A stretch of DNA of 64,000 nucleotides from Streptomyces chilikensis (GCF_001642695.1 NZ_LWCC02000005.1:415983-479982), one strand, 5' to 3'; counted from the stretch's first letter, positions 43,244-51,908 are shown. Numbers and translations are program-made. Notes: a model not told the origin generated them from the letters alone.

Positions 43244-45598
43244 TCAGCGTCCGCCGTTCGGGGGGCGGTGGGGAGGCTGTTCGGGGGTGGGGCGGTGGAC
43301 GGGGCTGGGGACGGGGCGGACGACGGGGCCGCCGCCGTTGGCGGTGACCCTCACCGGCGTGCCGTGGTGCCGGATGGTCAGCGGCCGCCCGCTCACCAGC
43401 CGGTAGGCCGCCGTCTCCTGGGTGATCTCCACCCGCAGGCAGCGCCCGAGCACCTGGAGGGTGAACGCGAGCCGGCTGAACTTCTCCGGCAGCCGGGGCG
43501 AGAACTCCAGCTGGTCGCCCCGCTGGCGCAGCCCTCCGAACCCGGCGACCAGTGCCAGCCAGGCTCCCGCCAGGGAGGCGATGTGCAGGCCGTCGCGGGC
43601 GTTGTGCTCCAGGTCGTCGAGGTCCATCAGCGCCGCTTCGGCCGTGTAGTCGTAGGCGAGCCGCAGATGCCCGGCGCGGGCCGCGATGACGGCCTGGCAG
43701 CAGGCCGAGAGGGAGGAGTCGCGGACGGTCAGCGGCTCGTAGTAGGCGAAGTTCCGGGCGATCTGCTCCTCGTCGAACATGTCGTCGCAGGTGTACATGG
43801 CCAGGACCAGGTCGGCCTGCTTGATGACCTGCTTGCGGTACAGGTCGAAGTACGGGAAGTGGAGCAGCAGCGGGTACTGGTCGGCGCCGGTCTTCTCGAA
43901 GTTCCAGCGCTGGTGGCCGGTGAACCCGGCCGACTGCTCGTGGACCCGCAGCTCCTCGTTGTAGGGGATGTGCATGGCCGACGCGGCGTCCCGCCAGCCG
44001 GCGCTCTCCTCGTCGTTGACGCCGAGCCGCGCGGCCTGGTCGGCGTGGCGCTCCACCGCGTCGGCGGCGGCGAGCAGGTTGGCCCGGGCCATCAGGTTGG
44101 TGTAGGCGTTGTCGTCGACGACGGCGCTGTACTCGTCGGGGCCGGTGACGCCGTCGATGTGGAAGTTGCCGTGGTGGTCGTGGTGGCCGAGCGAGCGCCA
44201 CAGCCGCGCCGTCTCCACCAGCAGTTCGAGGCCGACCTCCTGTTCGAAGCGACTGTCCCCGGTGGCCGCGACGTAGCGCACCACGGCGGCGGCGATGTCG
44301 GCGTTGACATGGAAGGCGGCGGTGCCGGCCGGCCAGTAGCCGGAGCACTCGGAGCCGTCGATGGTCCGCCAGGGGAAGGCGGCCCCGCGCAGTCCGAGCG
44401 TGGCCGCGCGCTCCTTGGCGACCCCGAGGGTGTTGTGCCGCCATCGCAGGGCCTCGGCCACGGCCTTGGGCGAGGTGTAGGTGAGCGGCGTGAGCACGAA
44501 CGTCTCGGTGTCCCAGAAGGCGTGCCCGTCGTAGCCGGACCCGGTGAGCCCCTTGGCGGGAATGGCGCGCTCCTCGGCCCGGACTCCGGCCTGCAGGACG
44601 TGGAAGAGGGCGAAGCGGACGGCCTGCTGGATCTCCTCGTCGCCGTCGACCTCGACGTCGGCGCGGCCCCAGAAGTCGGCGAGGAACTCCTCCTGCTCCT
44701 TGAGCAGCCCTTCCCAGCCGCTGTGCCGGGCGGCGGCGAGGGCCGCGTCGACCTGGTCGCTCATGGCGGGCAGCGAGCGGGTGCGGGACCAGCCGTGGGC
44801 GACCACCTTGTGCACCACCAGGCGCTGCCCGGGCGCCAGGACCGAGGTGACGGTGAGCCGGGCGAGGTCGTCCTCGCTCTCGCTGTCGGTGACGATCGGC
44901 TGGTGTCCGGTGATCACGTGGTCGGCGGCGACGGCGACCCGGATGCCGCTGCGCCGGGTCCGGTGCACCAGGCGCAGCCTGTTGCCCGAGGCGAAGTTCT
45001 GCTCCGGCTCCAGCGGGGACTGGAGCGCCCTGGCCGCCCGGGGATCGCTGTCGGTGCCGTCGGGGAGCTGCTCGTTCGCGACCAGTTCGGACTGCAGGAC
45101 GACGCGCACCCGGGCGTCGACCGGTTCGACCTCGTAGGAGACCGCGGCGATGGCCCGCTGGGTGAGGGAGACCAGGCGGGTGGAGCGGATCCGGACCCGG
45201 GAGCCGGCCGGGGACACCCAGTCGCAGCTCCGCTCCAGCACGCCGCGGCGCAGGTCCAGCGTGCGCTCGTGGGCCACCAGCCGGCCGTGGCGCAGGTCGA
45301 ACGGCTCGTCGTCGACGAGCAGCCGCAGCACCTTCCCGTTGGTGATGTTGATCACCGTCTGCCCGGACTCGGGGTAGCCGTAGCCGGCCTCGGCGTAGGG
45401 CAGCGGGTGGAGTTCGAAGACTCCGTTGAGGTAACTGCCGGGCAGGCCGTGCGGCTCTCCCTCGTCGAAGTTTCCGCGCCAGCCGACGTGGCCGTTGGAG
45501 AGCGCGAACACCGATTCGCTCTGGGCGAGGACGCCCAGGCTGAGTTCGGTCTCGCGGACGGTCCAGGGTTCGACGGCGTACGACCGCTGGGTGATCAC
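43244..45598 (-). CDS. GH65 family disaccharide phosphorylase
   Basis: A 784-aa glycoside hydrolase family 65 enzyme (maltose, trehalose or kojibiose phosphorylase type). The N-terminal beta-sandwich has FALSNGHVGWRGNFDEG and LPGSYLNGVFE; the (alpha/alpha)6 barrel has SGYDGHAFWDTETFVLTPL, GAAFPWRTIDGSECSGYW, the general acid Glu489 in VTGPDEYSAVVDDNAYTN, and EKTGADQYPLLLHFPYFD. The phosphate-binding DSSLSACCQAVIAA segment near the C-terminus supports phosphorylase over hydrolase. It would split a glucosyl-glucose disaccharide with Pi to glucose plus beta-glucose 1-phosphate. GTG overlaps the beta-phosphoglucomutase stop. The exact linkage specificity is open. Confidence 0.92.
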   Translation of the reverse strand: MITQRSYAVEPWTVRETELSLGVLAQSESVFALSNGHVGWRGNFDEGEPHGLPGSYLNGVFELHPLPYAEAGYGYPESGQTVINITNGKVLRLLVDDEPFDLRHGRLVAHERTLDLRRGVLERSCDWVSPAGSRVRIRSTRLVSLTQRAIAAVSYEVEPVDARVRVVLQSELVANEQLPDGTDSDPRAARALQSPLEPEQNFASGNRLRLVHRTRRSGIRVAVAADHVITGHQPIVTDSESEDDLARLTVTSVLAPGQRLVVHKVVAHGWSRTRSLPAMSDQVDAALAAARHSGWEGLLKEQEEFLADFWGRADVEVDGDEEIQQAVRFALFHVLQAGVRAEERAIPAKGLTGSGYDGHAFWDTETFVLTPLTYTSPKAVAEALRWRHNTLGVAKERAATLGLRGAAFPWRTIDGSECSGYWPAGTAAFHVNADIAAAVVRYVAATGDSRFEQEVGLELLVETARLWRSLGHHDHHGNFHIDGVTGPDEYSAVVDDNAYTNLMARANLLAAADAVERHADQAARLGVNDEESAGWRDAASAMHIPYNEELRVHEQSAGFTGHQRWNFEKTGADQYPLLLHFPYFDLYRKQVIKQADLVLAMYTCDDMFDEEQIARNFAYYEPLTVRDSSLSACCQAVIAARAGHLRLAYDYTAEAALMDLDDLEHNARDGLHIASLAGAWLALVAGFGGLRQRGDQLEFSPRLPEKFSRLAFTLQVLGRCLRVEITQETAAYRLVSGRPLTIRHHGTPVRVTANGGGPVVRPVPSPVHRPTPEQPPHRPPNGGR

Positions 45599-46401
45599 CC
45601 GCCGCCTCCCGGGGTGTCGGTCGGCACGGCGGCCCGGGCGGGCCCGCCCGGGCCGGCCGGTCCGTCCGGACCGCCGAGCTCGCCGAGGTCCTCGACCACG
45701 ACGTCCGCGCCGTGCGCGCGCAGGGCGTCGGCCTGGCCCACCCGGTCCACGCCGATCACCCGTCCGAAGCGTCCGGCCCGGCCGGCGTCCATGCCGGCCA
45801 GGGCGTCCTCGAACACGGCGGCCTCGGCCGGCCGCACGCCGAGGTCGCGGGCGGCGGCGAGGAAGGTGTCCGGCCTGGGCTTGCCCGGCAGGCCGCGCTC
45901 GGCGGCGGTCACCCCGTCGATCCGGACGTCGAAGAGGCCGACGGCGTCCACGGCGCGGAGCACGTCGAGGCAGTTCTTGCTGGAGGACACGATCGCGGTG
46001 GCGAGCCCGCGGGCGCGCACCGCCCTGATGTAGTCGAGGGTGGTGTCGTACGCCTCCACCCCGCCCTCGCGGATCCTGCGGAGCACCAGCTCGTTCTTCC
46101 GGTTGCCGAGCCCCTGCACGGTCACGGCGTCCGGGGGGTCGTCCGGGGATCCCTCGGGGAGCGTGATGCCGCGTGAGGCGAGGAAGGCGCGCACCCCGTC
46201 GGTGCGCGGCAGGCCGTCGACGTACTCGTCGTAGTCGTGCGCCGCGTCGAAGGGCCGGTAACCGGCCCCGTCCCGTTCCTTCAGGAAGGTGTCGAAGGTC
46301 TCCTTCCAGGCCGCCGCGTGCACCACGGCGGTACGCGTGACGACGCCGTCGAGGTCGAACAGGCAGGCCCGGATCTCCGGGGGAAGGCCGAGGTCGGTCA
46401 T
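45595..46401 (-). CDS. Beta-phosphoglucomutase (HAD superfamily)
   Basis: A 268-aa HAD enzyme that converts beta-glucose 1-phosphate to glucose 6-phosphate. Motif I is CLFDLDGVVTRTAVVHAAAW (Asp nucleophile and acid-base), the cap follows, motif II is AIVSSSKNC, motif III is LPGKPRPDTFLAAA, and motif IV is AVFEDALAGMDAGRAG. Pairing with GH65 (GTGA overlap) completes a disaccharide-to-G6P route. ATG at 46401 is favoured. The C-terminal 30 residues are Gly/Pro-rich. A 9-bp perfect inverted repeat lies 41 bp upstream. Confidence 0.93.
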   Translation of the reverse strand: MTDLGLPPEIRACLFDLDGVVTRTAVVHAAAWKETFDTFLKERDGAGYRPFDAAHDYDEYVDGLPRTDGVRAFLASRGITLPEGSPDDPPDAVTVQGLGNRKNELVLRRIREGGVEAYDTTLDYIRAVRARGLATAIVSSSKNCLDVLRAVDAVGLFDVRIDGVTAAERGLPGKPRPDTFLAAARDLGVRPAEAAVFEDALAGMDAGRAGRFGRVIGVDRVGQADALRAHGADVVVEDLGELGGPDGPAGPGGPARAAVPTDTPGGGG

Positions 46402-46441
46402 GCCGACCACCTTCCCACCGGGCGTGGATCCTTGCCTGCCG

Positions 46442-46465
46442 GCTTTACCCGGAGTGGGGTAAAGC
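46442..46465. promoter_or_regulatory. Operator-like inverted repeat GCTTTACCC/GGGTAAAGC
   Basis: A perfect 9-bp inverted repeat with a 6-bp spacer lies 41 bp upstream of the beta-phosphoglucomutase start, in the region divergent from the PP2C gene. Size and place suit a repressor site for the disaccharide operon. Confidence 0.55.
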
Positions 46466-46628
46466 GGACGACCGGACGTTTTCCGGCCACGTCTTCCCGC
46501 AGGGGCGGAAGGGAGGATTCCGCGCCGTCCCGGAGCCGGGCGGGAGAACAGGGCCCGAGGTCCCCGGCAGACGCCCTGACGTGGGCGTCCGCGTGATCTC
46601 GTCGCACCCGGTGTGCCATGCTCATCAC

Positions 46629-49007
46629 GTGACGACCGATCCTGCCCCCGCCGCCGAGGCCGGCGCCGTCCCCGATGTGGTGGCGCCCGAGGCTGTGCTG
46701 GAGCGGGCCAAGGGCGTGATCATGGCCCTGACCGGCAGCACCGCCGACGAGGCGCACGCGGAGTTGCTCCGCCGGGCCCGCGCCGCGGGACGCACACTGC
46801 TGGACGAGTGCTGGACCACCCTGGACGGGACGGCGTCGGGCCGGCCCTCCTCCGCGGCCGGCACGGCCGTCCGCCGGATGCCCGCGGTGCCCGCTCCCGC
46901 TTCGCCGGCCGCCCATGGGGACGCTCCCGCGGCGTGGGGGTCCGCGCCCGCCCCGGCCGAGGACGCCAACGCCGCCGTGCTGCGGCGGGTGGGCCGTGCC
47001 CTGGTGCGGGTCCGCACCCCGATGGAGCTGGCCCGCCGGCTGCGCGAGCAGCTGGCCGACAGCGTCGGCGCGGACGCCGTGGTCGTCTTCTCCGCGCTGC
47101 CGGACGGCGGCCTCAAGCTGACCGGTCACGCCGGTCTGGGGAGGGGGCCGGCCGCCCGGTGGCGCCGCGATCCGCCGGGTGACGGCAGCCCGGTGGCCGA
47201 GGTGGTCCACACCCGCGAGCCGCTTTGGCTGGAAAGCGCCGCCGGGAGCGAGGGCCGTCCGGCCCGTCCCGGCGTTCCGCCGGGTCCGTGGGGTTCCCAC
47301 GCGTGGCTGCCGATCGGCACGGGCGGCGGGCCCGCCGCCGCGCTCGGCGTGCTGCGCGGCCCACGGGCGCCGTTCGCTCCGCGGACGCGCGAGCTGCTGC
47401 GGTCGGTGGCCCGGCTGTGCTCAGGGCCGCTCGGCTCCTTCGACGCCCGGCCGCTGCCCTTCGAGGACGTCTCGCTGCCGACGGTGCGGGCGGTGCTGGA
47501 CGCGCTGCCCGAGGCGGTGCTGGCGCTGGCCCCGCTCCGGTCGGTCTCCGGCCTGGTCGAGGACTACCGCATCGAGGCGGCCAGCCCCGCCGTGGTCGGG
47601 CTGACCGGCCTCAGCGGCCGGTCGCTGGTGGGCGTCCGGCTGCTCGAGTCGTTCCCGGCGCTGGCCGACGAGCACACCTGGGAGGGCCTGCGGCACACCC
47701 TGGCCACCGGGGAGCCCTACGAGGGCGAGCCGATGGCCTATCCGTCGCCGGACGGCGACGCGGCGGAGCTGCCCACCTTCTCGGTGCGGGCCCGGCGGCT
47801 GGGCGACGGCCTGATGGTGACCTGGTCCCGGTACGAGATCGCCGAGCGTCAGGAGCAGCGCCTGTCCGACGTGCAGCGCCTGGGCAACCTGGGCTGGACC
47901 AACTGGAACCTGCTGACCGGCGAGGTGAACTGGTCGCCGCAGGTCTTCAGGATCTTCGGCCGCTCCTCCGCGGACGGCCCCGTCCCCTACGGCGACCTGC
48001 CCGGCCTCGTGGTGGCGGAGGACCGGCCGGTGCTCCGCCGTGCCGTGGACGTCCTCGCCGCGGAGGGCCGGGCCTTCGACGTGCCGTTCCGGATCCGCAC
48101 CGCCGGCGGCGTGCGCCACCTGCGGGCCGTGGCCGAGGCGGTGACGGACCCCCAGGGCACGCCGGTGGAGGCGCACGGCTTCGTCCAGGACCTGACGGCG
48201 CAGCGCAGTGCCGAGCTGGCGCTGGTGGAGAGCGAGCGGATGATGCTCACCCAGCACGGCATGCTGCGGGCCGAGCGGAGTCTGGCCAGCCGCCTCCAGC
48301 AGGCGCTGCTGCCGCTGCCGCACGAGCCGGTGCGCCCGGGCGGGCTGCGGGTGGACGTCGCCTACCTGCCCGCGCAGTCCGGGATACAGGTGGGCGGCGA
48401 CTGGTTCAGCGCCATCGAGCTGCCCGACGGGGACGCCCTGTGCGTGGTGGGCGACGTGGCCGGGCACGGCATCGACGCGGTGGCCACCATGGCGCAGCTG
48501 CGGTTCACCGCCAAGGGCATGGTGATCACCGGCTCCTCGCTCACCGGTGCGCTGTCCCGGCTGAACGCCCTGCTGCTGCACACCGGGGAGCCCCGCGCCA
48601 CGGCCACCATGGTGCTGGCCCGCTACGACCCGCGTGAGCGGAGGCTGGTGTGGGCGCAGGCGGGCCATCCGCCGCCGCTGCTGCTGCGCGACGGCGAGGC
48701 GCGGTTCCTGAAGCGGCCCACGGGCATGCTGCTGGGGGCGGTGGAGAACCCGCCGTTCCAGGAGGCCGAGTGCCTGCTGGAGCCCGGCGACCGGATCCTG
48801 CTGTACACCGACGGACTGATCGAACGGCCCTCGGAGGGCATCGACGCCGGCCTCCAGCGGCTGGCCCGCGCGGCCACCGGCCACGACGAGCAGCCGGGGT
48901 CGGCGTCGCTGGGGCCGCTGCTCGCCGAGATGCTGCGGGGCGAGCGGCGCGACGACGTCTGCGTGCTGGACATCCGGGTGATGCCGGAGGAGGAGCCGAA
49001 GGCCTGA
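46629..49007 (+). CDS. PP2C-type phosphatase with ANTAR-like, GAF and PAS domains
   Basis: A 792-aa SpoIIE-family sensor phosphatase. Residues about 19-62 (VLERAKGVIMALTGSTADEAHAELLRRARAAG) resemble the ANTAR RNA-binding domain. A GAF domain follows (about 115-270), then PAS-type sensors (about 290-420 and 425-530; LGNLGWTNWNLLTGEVNWSPQVFRIFG is a PAS signature), and the C-terminal PP2C domain (about 560-790): VDVAYLPAQSGIQVGGDWF, VVGDVAGHGIDAVATMAQLR, LVWAQAGHPPPLLLRDG, LLYTDGLIERP. Such proteins dephosphorylate anti-sigma-factor antagonists. GTG 46629 may be leaderless (CATGCT six bases upstream). The ANTAR part is unusual at the N-terminus. Confidence 0.9.
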   Translation: MTTDPAPAAEAGAVPDVVAPEAVLERAKGVIMALTGSTADEAHAELLRRARAAGRTLLDECWTTLDGTASGRPSSAAGTAVRRMPAVPAPASPAAHGDAPAAWGSAPAPAEDANAAVLRRVGRALVRVRTPMELARRLREQLADSVGADAVVVFSALPDGGLKLTGHAGLGRGPAARWRRDPPGDGSPVAEVVHTREPLWLESAAGSEGRPARPGVPPGPWGSHAWLPIGTGGGPAAALGVLRGPRAPFAPRTRELLRSVARLCSGPLGSFDARPLPFEDVSLPTVRAVLDALPEAVLALAPLRSVSGLVEDYRIEAASPAVVGLTGLSGRSLVGVRLLESFPALADEHTWEGLRHTLATGEPYEGEPMAYPSPDGDAAELPTFSVRARRLGDGLMVTWSRYEIAERQEQRLSDVQRLGNLGWTNWNLLTGEVNWSPQVFRIFGRSSADGPVPYGDLPGLVVAEDRPVLRRAVDVLAAEGRAFDVPFRIRTAGGVRHLRAVAEAVTDPQGTPVEAHGFVQDLTAQRSAELALVESERMMLTQHGMLRAERSLASRLQQALLPLPHEPVRPGGLRVDVAYLPAQSGIQVGGDWFSAIELPDGDALCVVGDVAGHGIDAVATMAQLRFTAKGMVITGSSLTGALSRLNALLLHTGEPRATATMVLARYDPRERRLVWAQAGHPPPLLLRDGEARFLKRPTGMLLGAVENPPFQEAECLLEPGDRILLYTDGLIERPSEGIDAGLQRLARAATGHDEQPGSASLGPLLAEMLRGERRDDVCVLDIRVMPEEEPKA

Positions 49008-49009
49008 GG

Positions 49010-49115
49010 GCGCGTCCCGGCCTGGCCGCCCTGTTCGGCGGGCAGGACGGGACGCGCGCCGCGGGCGGGACGCGCTTCCCGCCCGCGTGGACACCCGGTC
49101 CCGGACGGGACGCGC
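49010..49115. repeat. Repeated CGGGACGCGC elements between convergent genes
   Basis: CGGGACGCGC occurs at 49048, 49066 and 49106, and its reverse complement at 49010. The first inverted pair (49010-49019 with 49048-49057) can form a 10-bp stem. The set lies in the 129-bp gap between convergent genes and could be a terminator. Confidence 0.55.
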
Positions 49116-49136
49116 CTCCCGCGCGGCCTCCGCGTC

Positions 49137-49631
49137 TCAGGCGGGGTGCCCGGGCTCGACGTCCGAGACGTCCTCCAGCCTGAGCAGGCGCCCCCGTGCT
49201 CCGGGGCGCTCACCGCCCTGCTCGGGCGCGAGGACGTGGGCGACGTGGTCGCCGGTGTCGAAGCGCCGCTGGACGACGCCGACCGTCCAGGCGGCCGCTG
49301 CGGTGAGGACCGCGCTGCCGCCGGGGCCTTCCCGCCATTGCGCGCGGGCGAACTTGTCGGTGTCGTCACCCGTCTCCCCGCCGAACAGGGCGGCCAGGCC
49401 GTGCTGGTCCGGGGTGAGCAGGTGGACCGTCAGGCGTTCGGCCCGCAGCGCGACGCGGTGGGTGTGGTTGGCCTTGGAGATCCAGACGGTGAGCCGGGGC
49501 GGGTCGATGGAGCACTGGGTCCAGAACCCGACGAGGCAGCCGGACCGTTCCCCGTCGGCGACGGCGGTCACCACGCACATGTCGGGATTGAGCCGCTTCA
49601 TGAACGCGTCGGTGGATCGCATGCGTGCCAT
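49137..49631 (-). CDS. Flavin reductase-like domain protein
   Basis: A 164-aa FMN-binding split-barrel protein of the flavin-reductase type: STDAFMKRLNPDMCVVTAVADGERSGCLVGFWTQCSIDPPRLTV, ISKANHTHRVALRAERLTVHLL, LFGGETGDDTDKFARA. The order fits the NAD(P)H:flavin reductase/PNPOx-like fold, which binds FMN and may transfer electrons or sense redox. ATG at 49631 is preferred; ATG 49622 is in frame. It lies 28 bp after the ATP-grasp gene and probably shares its transcript. Confidence 0.85.
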   Translation of the reverse strand: MARMRSTDAFMKRLNPDMCVVTAVADGERSGCLVGFWTQCSIDPPRLTVWISKANHTHRVALRAERLTVHLLTPDQHGLAALFGGETGDDTDKFARAQWREGPGGSAVLTAAAAWTVGVVQRRFDTGDHVAHVLAPEQGGERPGARGRLLRLEDVSDVEPGHPA

Positions 49632-49659
49632 GCTGCCCCGGAACGGGGTGCCCAACCGC

Positions 49660-50490
49660 TCAGCCCCGGTCGAGCAGGCGGCGCAGAGCGGCCTTGAGGG
49701 CGTCGACGAACGCGTCGCGGCGGGCGGCGGGGAGGGCGTCCAGGGACAGGTACGGGTTGAGGTCCTCCAGTTCGACCAGCAGCAGCGTGCCGTCGGGGGC
49801 GCGGCAGGCGTCGACGCGCTGGATGCCGTGCGAGACGGTGTTCCACTCGACGAAGCTGCGGGCGAACTCCAGGTCGTCGCCGGTGGGCTCGTAGGGGACG
49901 AGTTCCCAGCGGCGCTCCGGGTCGGGGGCGTGCAGGGCGTACTGGAACGCGTCGTCGACGAAGTAGAAGGAGACCTCGTACCGGAAGTCGATCCGGGGCT
50001 GCACCAGGACGTCGCCGTACTCGACGGCGTCGAGCTCGTCCGGCGCGACGACGCGCAGCCCCACGGAGTCGGCGCCGAGCCGCGGCTTCACCACGTAGGC
50101 GTCCGCGCGCGGCAGACGGCCGAGGTCCTCGGGCCGGTCGACGGTGGGGATGACGGGACGGCCCGCGGCGGTGAGGTCGAGCAGGTACTGCTTGCCCGCC
50201 ATGTCCCCCCTGCCCGTCAGCTCGTTGTAGACGCGGGTCCCCGCGGACAGGGCACGGTCCCGGAACTCGCGGTGGGCGGCGAGGTGGCCCAGCACGGGGC
50301 CGCTGTTGCGGACCAGCACGGCGTCGAAGGAGTCCATCAGCGCCGCGGCCTGCCGGGGGGGGCAGAGGGCGACGTCGAAGTCCTCCGCCAGCCGGGCGGA
50401 GAGGTGGATGTCCTCGTCGCAGTAGCGTCGTCCCGCGGCGGGGTAGGCGAGGTCGGTGACGTGCAGGAGCCGGGGACGGGCGGGCGGCAT
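49660..50490 (-). CDS. ATP-grasp domain protein
   Basis: A 276-aa protein with the ATP-grasp layout: N-terminal pre-ATP domain (LLHVTDLAYPAAGRRYCDEDIHLSARLAEDFDVALC, ALMDSFDAVLVRNSGPV), ATP-binding part (DMAGKQYLLDLTAAGRPVIPT, ADAYVVKPRLGADSVGLRVV, VLVQPRIDFRYEVSFYFV) and metal-binding tail (HGIQRVDACRAPDGTLLLVELEDLNPYLSL). The lysines and acidic residues for Mg-ATP are present. It would ligate an amine to a carboxylate; RimK- and glutathione-synthetase-like relatives make peptide bonds. Substrates are unknown. GAGGAG lies six bases before the ATG. It is divergent from a TetR regulator. Confidence 0.82.
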   Translation of the reverse strand: MPPARPRLLHVTDLAYPAAGRRYCDEDIHLSARLAEDFDVALCPPRQAAALMDSFDAVLVRNSGPVLGHLAAHREFRDRALSAGTRVYNELTGRGDMAGKQYLLDLTAAGRPVIPTVDRPEDLGRLPRADAYVVKPRLGADSVGLRVVAPDELDAVEYGDVLVQPRIDFRYEVSFYFVDDAFQYALHAPDPERRWELVPYEPTGDDLEFARSFVEWNTVSHGIQRVDACRAPDGTLLLVELEDLNPYLSLDALPAARRDAFVDALKAALRRLLDRG

Positions 50491-50586
50491 GGGCTACTCC
50501 TCGAACGGGCGTCTACGCAGGTCAACCTAGCCGGTGCACTCCGTTCCCCGATGAGGGGACCCAGTACCGCGTGAGGGGTTCGGTGC

Positions 50587-50592
50587 TACGTT
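50587..50592 (+). promoter_or_regulatory. Leaderless-type -10 box TACGTT
   Basis: TACGTT is followed by seven bases and the ATG of the TetR gene at 50600, with no ribosome-binding site. Confidence 0.5.
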
Positions 50593-50599
50593 TCGCGGC

Positions 50600-51310
50600 A
50601 TGAGTTCCCCGTCGAAGCCGCCGATGCGTGACGCGCTGGTCGAAGCCGCCTTCCGGCTCTTTCTGGAGCGCGGGTACGAACAGACGACGGTGGAGGACAT
50701 CGTCACCCTGGCGGGGGTGGGCCGCCGTTCGTTCTTCCGGTACTTCCCCTCGAAGGAGGGCGTGGTCTTCCCCGACCACGAACGCCGGCTGGCCGAGGTG
50801 ACCGGCTTCCTCGCCGCCGGCGGCGAGGGCGAGGACCCCGTGGCGCGCGTCTGCGAGGCGGTCCGCCTGGTGCTGCGCCTCTACACCGACAACCCCGTCT
50901 TCTCGGTCCAGCGTTACCGGCTCACCAAGGAGGTCCCGGGCCTGCGCGCCTACGAGCTGTCGGTGGTGTGGCGCTACGAGCGGACCTTCGCGGGCCACCT
51001 GCGCGAGCGGCTGGCGGACCGGCCGGACGGGGCGCTGCGGGCCGACGTGATCGCGGCCGCCGTGGTGGCCGCGCACAACAACGTGCTGCGCTCCTGGCTG
51101 CGTTCGGGGGGAGAGGGTGACGCCGGGGCCGCGGCGGACCGGGCGCTCGCCTACGTGCGCGAGGCGTTCGGGGACGGTGCGGGCCGGGGGGACGAGCGGG
51201 ACGAGGACGTGGTCGTGGTGGTGTCGCGGCGCGGGGCGCCGATGTGGCGGGTGGTGCGGGAGATCGAGTCCGCGCTCGGACCCGGGGAGCGGTTCCCGGA
51301 CCGGCCGTGA
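50600..51310 (+). CDS. TetR-family transcriptional regulator
   Basis: A 236-aa regulator. Residues 10-57 are the TetR DNA-binding domain (MRDALVEAAFRLFLERGYEQTTVEDIVTLAGVGRRSFFRYFPSKEGVVF), followed by a helical ligand-binding domain that includes ARVCEAVRLVLRLYTDNPVFSVQRYRL. The C-terminus is acidic then valine/arginine-rich. Divergence from the ATP-grasp gene and the downstream inverted repeat suggest it controls both sides, but the operator is not proven. The start is probably leaderless. Confidence 0.9.
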   Translation: MSSPSKPPMRDALVEAAFRLFLERGYEQTTVEDIVTLAGVGRRSFFRYFPSKEGVVFPDHERRLAEVTGFLAAGGEGEDPVARVCEAVRLVLRLYTDNPVFSVQRYRLTKEVPGLRAYELSVVWRYERTFAGHLRERLADRPDGALRADVIAAAVVAAHNNVLRSWLRSGGEGDAGAAADRALAYVREAFGDGAGRGDERDEDVVVVVSRRGAPMWRVVREIESALGPGERFPDRP

Positions 51311-51318
51311 AAAGAGGC

Positions 51319-51353
51319 GGTACGCAGTGCCTTTACCTGTGGCACTGGGTGCC
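51319..51353. promoter_or_regulatory. 13-bp imperfect inverted repeat with promoter
   Basis: GGTACGCAGTGCC and GGCACTGGGTGCC (11 of 13 pair) flank TTTACC, which with TACGCT at 51355-51360 makes a -35/-10 pair spaced 17 bp. The promoter drives the zinc-ribbon gene; the repeat may be an operator of the adjacent TetR protein. Confidence 0.6.
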
Positions 51354-51413
51354 ATACGCTGTGCTCGCGCGCGGGGGCGCCGCGCGCTCGGGATCTCGTC
51401 CGCGCGCAGGGAG

Positions 51414-51836
51414 ATGACAGTCGTGTTCCAGTCAGGATTCACCTCGCACCCGGCCGCCGGCTCTTCCGCGACGGGTGTGCTCGACCACGGCACCCAGGAG
51501 ACCGAGGGCCTCAGCTACCAGAGCTGCACCTGGTGCGGCACCGCCATGTACCACAAGCTGCTGTGCCCGGTCTGCGCGGGCAGCGAGCTGCGGACCGAGC
51601 GCAGCGCGGGCGCCGGAACGGTGCTGCGGTCGACCGTGGTCCACCGGAACACCCCGTCGGCCCGGAACGTCTCGCTGATAGAGATGGCCGAGGGATTCGT
51701 GGTCCGCGGCCGGGTGACCGGACCGCCGGCGGGCGTGCACACCGGCGACCGGGTGCGGCTGATCACGGCGAAGGACCCGGTGCGGGGCGAGCCCGTCTTC
51801 CAGCTCACCGACGACACGCACCGGTCCTGGCACTGA
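51414..51836 (+). CDS. DUF35 / zinc-ribbon OB-fold protein
   Basis: A 140-aa protein of the DUF35 type: a rubredoxin-like zinc ribbon (CTWCGTAMYHKLLCPVCAGS, CxxC...CxxC) followed by an OB-fold (STVVHRNTPSARNVSLIEMAEGFVVRGRVTG, VRLITAKDPVRGEPVFQL). Such proteins help acyl-CoA-thiolase or PKS-like complexes bind acyl-CoA. No thiolase is adjacent. AGGGAG abuts the ATG; GTG at 51423 is better spaced from it and is the alternative start. It has its own promoter. Confidence 0.85.
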   Translation: MTVVFQSGFTSHPAAGSSATGVLDHGTQETEGLSYQSCTWCGTAMYHKLLCPVCAGSELRTERSAGAGTVLRSTVVHRNTPSARNVSLIEMAEGFVVRGRVTGPPAGVHTGDRVRLITAKDPVRGEPVFQLTDDTHRSWH

Positions 51837-51841
51837 CGGCG

Positions 51842-51862
51842 CCGGACCGGCGGCGGGTCCGG
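51842..51862. terminator. Terminator hairpin after the zinc-ribbon gene
   Basis: CCGGACC pairs with GGTCCGG around a GC-rich 7-nt loop, six bases past the stop and before a convergent small gene. Confidence 0.5.
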
Positions 51863-51908
51863 TCTCCACGCCCCCGCGGCGCGGGGACACGGGCGGCGGG
51901 CGAGGGGC

